A stretch of 64,000 nucleotides of DNA from Pseudonocardia kunmingensis. Lineage in GTDB: Bacteria > Actinomycetota > Actinomycetes > Mycobacteriales > Pseudonocardiaceae. Below the pieces are notes generated by a model. That model saw only the letters and a program-made list of their open reading frames with translations. It was not told the origin of the DNA and ran no database searches. The DNA lies in assembly GCF_006716445.1 (NCBI RefSeq), contig NZ_VFPA01000001.1:2542001-2606000 (forward strand), written 5' to 3'. This document shows, piece by piece, positions 36,901 through 45,900 of the stretch. A program made the translations under genes and the position numbers. The stretch's first letter is position 1. Each line of letters begins with the position of its first letter.

Positions 36901-39900
36901 CGCGCCCCAGCCCTCGTTCTCGACCCGGTTGGCGCCCTCGGTGACGCCGCCGCCGATCACCACACCCGGCAGCGAGAGCAGGCCTGCGCCGACGGTGACG
37001 GCGTCGCGGCCGAGGTTGCGCCCGAAGTTGTCGGTGCCGGCGCCGAACTCCTTGTTGTACAGCCGCACCGACTCCGCGGTCGTCCAGTGCGCGCCGTCGA
37101 GCATGAACTCGAAGAAGCCGAGGACGCTCTTCGGGTCGTGCTCCTCGACCTTGTCGGCGAGGTTGTCCTGCTCCTCCTCCGACAGCACCGACCCGACCTT
37201 GCTGCGCAGCCAGCTGTGGTTGATCTGGCGGAGGATCGCGTCCTTGCGCTCGCTGTAGCCCTCCCCGCCCGACCAGCCGAGCAGCATCCCGGCGGCCTGG
37301 TCGGCGGTCGACGGCGTGCTGGCGAGCCCGGCGACCTCGAAGTCCGTCATCCGGCCCGGGTCGCGGTCCCCGTAGGTCCAGGTCGCGGCGATGTTGGAGA
37401 GCTCGTCCGGGTTCAGGTTCGCGAACGGGCTGTTCGCGTCGTCGGCGACCTCGAGGATGTAGGGGTATCCGGCGGCGGCCCGCATCGCCAGCGCCAGGTC
37501 CGCCGAGCCCGTCGACGGCAGGTGCATGTCGCTCAGCCGGTTGGACGGCGCCCGCGGCGCTTCGATGGCTGCCTCGTAGCCCATCCGGACCGCGTCGCTG
37601 AAGGTGGCGATCGTGACCGCCGTGGCGAGCTGTTCCTTCGTCTCGGCCGCCGGCAAGGCCTCGACCACGCCGTTGATCGCATCGAGGTTCTGCCTGGCCA
37701 GCTCGATGTCGGCGGCGTAGCCAGGGGCGTCCGCAACACCGGCGGCGTAGGCGTCGTAGGCGCGCAGGACGTCCTGCGACCCGTCGAGGGTCTCGAGGAA
37801 GGGCTTGCGGTCCGCGGCGAGGTCGGCGGCCAGCTCGTTGATCGCGAGCCGCTCGGCCTCGAGGTCCTCGTAGCTGCCCCCGCGTCCGGCGTAGTAGTCC
37901 TGGACGGCCTTCTCGTAGGCCTGCTGACGGCGGTCCAGCGCGTCCTGGCGGGGCTGCAGCTCGCCCAGGTCCTCGGCGGCGATGCGGGAGACCTCCTGCT
38001 GGTCGAGCAGGATGTTCTTCGCCCTGGTCAGCTCCTCGTTGGTCGGGTCCGTGAGGTTCGGCTGCCCCAGGATGTCGCCGACGAGCTCGGGGTTCTCCGC
38101 GAGCTGCCGCTCGATGTCCTGCGTGGTCCGCTGCTGGGTGCCCTTGACCTTCAGCACGGTCCCGAGGGCGTCCTCGGTCCGCCCGAGGCGCTCGCGCGTC
38201 TTGGGGGAGAGCGCCTCGATCTGCGCGGCGAGCTCGTTCGCCTCGGCCTGGGTGATCCCGCCCTTCTTCGCCTCCGCGAAGGCGTCCGCGACCGGCTGGA
38301 CCTCCTCGTTGCCGTCCTCGGCCATCCACCGCAGGTGGCCCTGGTCGCGGGTGAACTCGAACGCCGCCCGGCCCCGGTCCAGGAGCGAGTCGGAACCCTG
38401 GTTCGCGATCGGGCCGATGAACCCGTCCGGACGCTCGCCCGGCTCCGTCATGCCGAGCGCCTCGGTGACCTTCCGGTCCGGCTCCACCCACTCCAGCCGT
38501 CGCTCGGCCGGTTCCGACCCGCGGCACGAGCTCCCCGCGCCCGCCACGCACGCCTGGCCCTTGTTGTAGCCGTCGGACTCGGCGTAGAGCAGCGCGGTGC
38601 GGCCCTTGTCGCCGCTGGTCGTGACCCAGTTGCCGAAGGCGTCGCTCCCGTACGCCGTGGCGTCGCCGCTGAGGAAGGCGACGGCGCCACCGCCGCTGCC
38701 GTCGGCGTTGCGCAGGTACTGGACGAAGTCGGCCTTGCCCTCGTCGCCGCGGTCGACGTTGATGTGCTGGTAGTCCCGGCCACCGTCCTTCAGCGGCACG
38801 CCCCAGCCGCTGCAGCTGCCGCCCGTGCCGACCGAACAGAAGTTGGTGCCGCCCTTGCCCTTCTCGGTCGGCATGTAGTGGCCGCCGGTGCAGCCGTAGC
38901 ACGACAGCTCGGCGCCCTCGGCCGACAGGACCGTGCCCCAGCCGTCGATCTTCAGCAACCCGCCGAGACCATCGGCGCCGCGGGTCACGATGTCGATCTT
39001 GCCGTCGGCCATCCCGGTCGGGCTCGTCACCACGTCGCCCTCGGCGGAGGTGAAGCGTCCCTTGCCGTCCCAGGAGATCCGCGCGGGGTTGCCGTGGACG
39101 TCCCGCCCGACGATCGAGCCGGACGGGGCCTCGATCACGGCCTTGTCCACCCCGGGCTTGCCCTCCAGCTCCGCGCCCGTGTAGATGCAGCCGCCGTTGC
39201 AGGTGGACGTGAACGGGGAGCCCTTCGGGTTGGTCAGGCGGAAGGTGTTGGTCGCCTTCTCCGACGGCGCGGACCGGGTGTACTCGACGGTCTCCCCGGT
39301 GCGGCCGTTGGTGACCGTGCCCGTGCCGCGCACGTACCCGCCGCCGTTGCCGTTCTTGTCGCGGGCGATTCGCACCCCGTCGGAGCCGGTGGCGGAGTCA
39401 CGCTTGCTGCTGCCCGTCTCGACCGGCATCGAGGCGCGGTAGCGCTCGCTGGCCTTGCGGTCCGGGTCGTAGCCGACGCGTTCCCCGCCGGGGCCCTGCT
39501 CGTCGACGCCCGCGCAGGGCGACGGGCAGGTCTCGCCGTAGACCTCCCCGCCCTTCGGCTTGATCTTCCAGACGACGTCGCCGTCCTCGTCGCGCTCGAT
39601 GAGCACGGCCTGCTCGTCCTTGCCCAGTTCCTCGATCTTGACGGGCTCACCGTTCTCGTCGAGGACCTCGCCGGGGCCGAGCTCCACCTCAGGCGCGGTG
39701 GAGGTGAAGGTGTTGCCGCCGTCGGTGTCGCAGGACGAGTAGGTCCCCGAGCAGGAGCCCCCGCCACCGCCACCGGGGCCGGCCTGCGCCCACGCCGTGA
39801 CGCCGCACCCACCGCCGGACGAGCCCCCGCCCGAGCAGGTGGCCTCGCCGAAGGCGTCCCAGTACCCGCCGTCGACGTCCTTGTGGTCACGCGCCTCCGC

Positions 39901-42900
39901 GTGGGCCGAGTAGCTGGTGCTGCAGTTGGCGGCGCCGGAGCAGGTCGCGCTCGCGTTCGCCCAGCCGGGGCCGGCCGAGGCCTGGGCGCTCACGCTGACC
40001 CCGCCGCTGCCCTGGCCGCCGCCCCCGGAGCCGGAGGCGTTGGCCTTCGCCCACGAACCGGACGGGTCGGAGGCCGACGCCGACGCGCTCGCGGAGTAGG
40101 AGTGCCGGCAGTTGGCGGCACCGGAGCACGACGCGCTCGCGCTCGCCCAACCCGGACCGGCCGACGCCTGGGCCGACACCGCGACACCGCCGCCGCCCTG
40201 GCCACCACCACCCGAGCCCGACGCCGACGCACTCGCCTGCGCACCCGCCGCCGACGCCGACGCCGACGCGGACGCCGAGTACGAATGCCGGCAGTTCGCC
40301 GCGCCCACGCACGACGCCGACGCCTGCGCACTCCCCGGGCTCGCCGACGCCTGCGCCGACACCGCCACGCCACCGCCGCCCTGGCCACCACCACCCGAGC
40401 CCGACGCCGACGCACTCGCCTGCGCACCCGCCGCCGACGCCGACGCCGACGCGGACGCCGAGTACGAATGCCGGCAGTTCGCCGCGCCCACGCACGACGC
40501 CGACGCCTGCGCACTCCCCGGGCTCGCCGACGCCTGCGCCGACACCGCCACGCCACCGCCGCCCTGGCCACCACCACCGGACCCGGACGCGGACGCCGAC
40601 GCGCGCGCCCCCGGGGCGGACGCCGACGCGGACGCGGACGCCGAGTAGGAGTGGCTGCAGCGCGTGCCCGCGGTGCCGCTGCAGGAGGCCGACGCCTGGG
40701 CGCTGCCCGGGGCCGCCACCGCCGCCGCGGTGGTGACCGCCTGGCCCCCGCCGAACGTCCCCGACCCCGACCCGGTGGCGTGCGCGCTCGCCCGCGCACC
40801 GGCGGCGCTGTCGGACGCGCTGCTGTGGGCCCGGTAGGAGTAGGAGCAGCCGGACCCGGCGCTGCCCTGGCAGGCGGCGCCGGCCATGGCGTGGTCCGCG
40901 CTCGTGTCGGCGGCGGCGCTGGTGGCGCACCAGCCCGATCCGGTGCCGCCGGCGGTGCCGCACGTGGCCTTCGCGGTGGCGGTGTTCCCGCCGGAGCTGC
41001 TGGCCGCGGTGCTCGAGGCGGAGTAGCTGTGCCGGCAGGTGGCTCCCTCGCTGCCCTCGCAGGAGGCCGAGACCTGCGCTCCGGTCTCGTCGGCACCCAC
41101 GCGGGACGCTCCCGTGCACAGTCCGCCCGTGCCTGCGGTGCAGTCGGTGCGCGAGTTCGCCGTGTTCTGCCCGTTGGGCGCGGCCGCCCGTGCGCTTCCC
41201 TCGGTGTGGGTGCGGCAGCCGGTACCGGCGCAGGTGGCGGTGACCTCGGCGAGGTCCTTCGCGGCGAACCCGCCGGTCGCGGCCTGGCAGGCTCCGGCCG
41301 CGGCGCAGGTCGCCGTGGACCTCGCGGTCACCTGCGACGCTCCGGTGACACGCGTGGCCGACGAGGCGCGGGTCGCGCAGCCGGTGGCCGATCCGTCGTC
41401 GCACGCCGCGGTGACCGACGCGCTCGTGGTGGCGAAGCGCTCGTCCTCGGCGGCGCCGGGGGCGGTGGTCGAGTCGCTGGAGGAGGCGGTGAGCTGTGCC
41501 GTGCACGCCCGGGTGCCGTCGCAGCCGGTGCCGCCGGTGGCCGTGCTGTGGCTGGTGCGCCCGGCCGGGCCGGCGGTGGCGTCGGCGGACCCGGTGAGGG
41601 TGTCCGTGCAGCCCGCCTCCGGGCACACCAGCTGCGAGCTGGTCTGGCCGCTGGTGGTGCGGCCGGGGATCGTCTCGGGCTTCTCGCCCTGCGTCGTGCC
41701 GGCGTCGCGCACCAGCGTGGCGGCGGCGTCGCTCGCGACGGCGCAACCGCTCTCGGCGGCGGTGCAGCTCGCGTCGGTGCGCGACCCGCCCGCAAGACCC
41801 GCGGTCTCGCCGCTGGTGCGGGCGGTGCAGCCCGCCCCGGCGCACTGTGCCGTCGCCGAGGACTGCGCCAGCGCGGCCGGCGCGTCCGTCACCGGCTTCG
41901 CCGCCAGGTCGGCCGCCTCGCGGGCGGCCTGGCGGGCCTCGGTGGCGGCGGTCGCCGCCTCGCGGGCCGCCTTCTTCTGTTCCGGGGTGGCGCCGGTCTG
42001 CGCGGCGATCCGCGCGGCGTCTGCGGCGTCCTTCTCCGCCTGCGAGGCCTGCGCGGCCTGCTGCTCGGCGGCGTCGTTCTGCTGTTCGGCGATGATGTCG
42101 GCCACGACCTGGCCGGATCCCGCCGTGGAGTTGCTCTGCGCCTGGCAGCCGCTCTCGCCGGCCGCACAGCTCGCGGTGGTGCTGGATCCGCCGGCCGGTG
42201 GGCCGCGCGCCCCGTTCCCGTCGTTCACGGCGGTGGGGCCGTCGCTGCCTGCGGCCGAGGTCCGGGTGGTGCCGGCGCAGTCACCGGAGCCCCCGGCGCA
42301 GTCCAGGGTGGCCGAGGCCATCGTCCAGCTCGACGCGCCCGCCACGGTGGGGCCACCGGTGTTCGCGCTCGAACCCGGCGCGGTCGGCGCCGGCGGGACC
42401 GAGGGCTGGTCCTGGCCATCGGCCGGGGCCTGCTGGTCCTGTGCCGGGGCGTCGCCGGTGGTCTCCGACGCCACCGTGGCGTTCGCCGTGGAGCGCTCGG
42501 CCACCAGCGGCGCGATGACGTTCGCATCCGGACCGCTGGACGCCCCGGAGTTCGTCACGGCCTGGCACACCCCACCCGAGACGCCCTCGCACGAGCCCTC
42601 GCTGCGCGAGCCGCGCGGGTCCGGCGAGACCGACGGGTCGGTCGCGGTGGCGGCGCTGGAGACCTTTCCCTCGCAAAGCGCCTGCCCGTCACACATCAGT
42701 GCCGCGCCGGCCGCCGACGCCGCCGACGGCCCCGCGGGGAGACGGGCGGTGTTGACGCCCTTCGGCGCACCGTTGGCATCGAGCTGCTCACCCGAGAGCG
42801 CGAGCGCCGCGCCCGACCCGGTCGACGCCTGCGACACCGAGTGCACCTCGCACGCGCCGCTGCCGCTCTCGCAGCTCGCCGTGCCCTCCGACGTGCGCGG

Positions 42901-45900
42901 CGTACCGCCGTTCACGCCACCGTCCCAGGCGGCGGTGCTGGTCTTCACGGTGCCCGAGCACGCGGTTCCGCCCTCGCACCACAGGCTCGCCGACGACGAG
43001 GCGGTCGAGGTCGGGCCGCTGGCCGGCTGCCCGGCGACCGGGAGCCCGGTCTCCGGGTCGGTCACCACGAAGTCCGGCGCCGACGACGCCGACGACGTGC
43101 TCGACCCCTCGCAGCCGCCACCGGTGACCGTGCAGCCCGCGGTGGCCCGGGTGCCGCGGGCGTGTGGCGAGACCGCCGTGTCCCGTGCGCTCGTCTGCGA
43201 CATCGTGGTGCCGCCGCACTCCCCGGCACCGCCGTCGCACCGCACCGACGCGTTCGCCTGCGACACGCTCACCGGCCCCGACACCGCGGTCACACCCGCC
43301 TCCGCGGCCTCCCGCGCCGAGACCGGGTCGCGGTCGCCGACCATCGTGCCGGCCTGCGCCCCGCACCCACCACCCTCGCCCTGCACCGAGCACGTCGACC
43401 TCGCCGTGCTGTCCCGCACCCCGGTGACGTCCCCCGACGCCGCACCGGAGGTCGTCGCACGGCCCGAGCCCGTGCACGCCGCGTCGTCACAGTCGACCTG
43501 CGCGTCCGCGGTGCTCGACGCCCTCAGCTCGCGGGCCGCGACCGGCGCGACCGCGGCCAACCCGTCCGCCCCGTCCCACCTCGGCTCGCCCGCCCGGTCG
43601 CCCACCTCGGACGACGAATCGGTCGCGCAGTCGCCGGCCGAGGCCGCGCAGCTCGTGGAGGCGCTGGTCTCGCGGACCGGCGCCGCCGCACCCGCGGCCG
43701 CGGCGGTGCCGGTGACCTTCCCGCCCGTGGACGACTTCGCCGTGCCCGCGCAGCCCGCGGCACCGTCACAGTCGACAGAGGCGTCGGCGTCGCTGGTGCC
43801 CGCGCTGTCACCGTCCTCGGCATCGGTGGCGGAGTCGCTGCGGGTCTCGCAGCCACCGGCGCTGACCGTGCAGCTCGCCGAGCCGTTCGTCGCCGTGCGC
43901 GGGGAACGCGTCGCGGCGGTGGCGCCCGCGGCGTCGGTGACATCGGCGATCGCGACGTCGTCGTGGCCCGCGGCGGTGGTGCTGGTGGCCTTCCCGGTGC
44001 AGGCGGCCTCGCAGTCGACGGACGCGTCGGCGCGCGCCTCACCGTCGGTGTCGGAAAGCTCGACGGAGCTGGCGGTGCCGCAGCCCGCGGCCGAGTCGCA
44101 GTGCGCCGAGCTCGTGCCCTTGCCCCGCTGCTCGCTCGCCGGGCCGGTCGCCGCCGGGACCGTCCGGCCCGCCGCCACGAACCCGGCACCGCCGTCCCCG
44201 CCGTCCGACCCCGCCGCGCGCGCCGCGTCCCGATCGGTCCTCGACCCGCTGCTGGTGCTGTCGCACGCCCCGCCGTCGGTGTCGCAGCCCGCCTCGGCCT
44301 GCGACCGGTCCGCGTACGAGTCCGTGGCGCACCCACCGGTGCACGAGGCTGCCGCCGACGCCCGCTCGTCGGGCGCCTCGGACCGCTCCGCCTGTGAACT
44401 GCCGGGCCCCGAACTGTCACTGCGACACGATCCGCCACCGGAGTCGCACGCCGCCGCCCCGCCGTCCGGGGTCGCGACGCTGTGCTGGGAACAGCCGCGT
44501 GCGTCGCCGTCGCACCGCGCCGACGCCGTGGTCTCCTCCCCGTCCGCGCCCCGGCTCGACGCGCTGGAGCCGCAGCCGGCGTCCGCGCCGGACAGGTCGC
44601 AGGAGGCCTTGCTCGTGTTCTCCCCGGACTTCGACGACGTCCCGCACCCCGACGACACCCCCGACAGGGCCACGCACCGGTCCTCGTCGCGCTCGCCGTC
44701 CTCGGACTCCGAGACCGACCCGCACTCCACGAACGCGCCGTCCGACCCGCAGCCGGCGGCGGACCCCTCGCCGTCCAGGCCGTCCTCGGGCACCACCCGC
44801 GCGTCCCGGTCGGTGACCTCCATCAGCTCGTCGGTGGCCTCGTAGACCTCGTCGCGCTGCTTCTCCAGCTCCGCGACGCCCCGCGCGTGCTCCTTCTTCG
44901 TCACCGACCCCGCGGCGACCTTCTTCTCCTCGGCGTCGAGCTTCTTCTGCGCCGACTCCAGATCCCGGTGCCCGTCGACGACCTCGTCGACCAGCTCCGC
45001 ACGATCCTCCGACAGCTCCGCCCGATCCTGCGCCACCTGCTGCTCCAGCTGGGCGTGGTCGGCGGCCTTCTTGTCGTAGGCGGCCTTGCTCAGCTCACCC
45101 GACGCGACCTTCTTCTTGTCCCGCGCCAGGTCCTTCTCGCTCTTGTCGACCTCGATCCGGCCCTCGAGCACCCGCTCGGTGTGCTCGGCCGAGTCGTCGT
45201 ACTCGCGATCCTCGTCGTCGCGATCCTCGTCGTCCTCGTCCTCCGCGAGCAGCAGGCGGTCCGCGGGCGGACCCCGCGACTTCGCATCGGAGAACTCCCG
45301 CGACCCGGCCTGCGACCGCTCGCACCCGTCGCCGCCCGCGCCGCAGGCCCGCGAGCGCCCCTTGCGGTCCGGTCCCACACCGTCGAGGGAGAGGTGCTCA
45401 CCGTCGCCCGTGCTCAGCAGCTGCGCGAGGACCGCGTCCTCGGCCGCGGCCCGGTCGCGCGACCCCTCCGACTTCCGGTCGCCGCGCTCGGCCCCCTTCT
45501 CGACGGCGGCCCCTGCCTCCTCCGACGCCTTCCGGACCGCCTTGCGCACAGCGCCGGCCACCCGCTCGGCGTCGTCCTCCGACACGCCGGCCCGGTCCGC
45601 GGCGAACCGCACCGCGTCGTCGACCAGGTCGCCGACCGCACCGGACACGTCGCGATCCGAGTCGCGGTCCGAGTTGCGGCCCCGCGCCTCGCGGGCCAGG
45701 TCCCCGGCGCGCTCGACAAGGCGCCGCACGTCCTCGCCCCGGCCCTCGCCGTCATCGCCGCGCGCGAGCTCGGACGCGACCTTCTCGGACACCGCGCGCC
45801 GCAGCGCTCCCGTGGCCTCATCGCGGTCGCCGTGCTCCAGCGCGTCGCGCACAGCCTTCCGCGACCGGGAGGCCTTCTCCTCGGCGCGCTCGTCGGAGTG

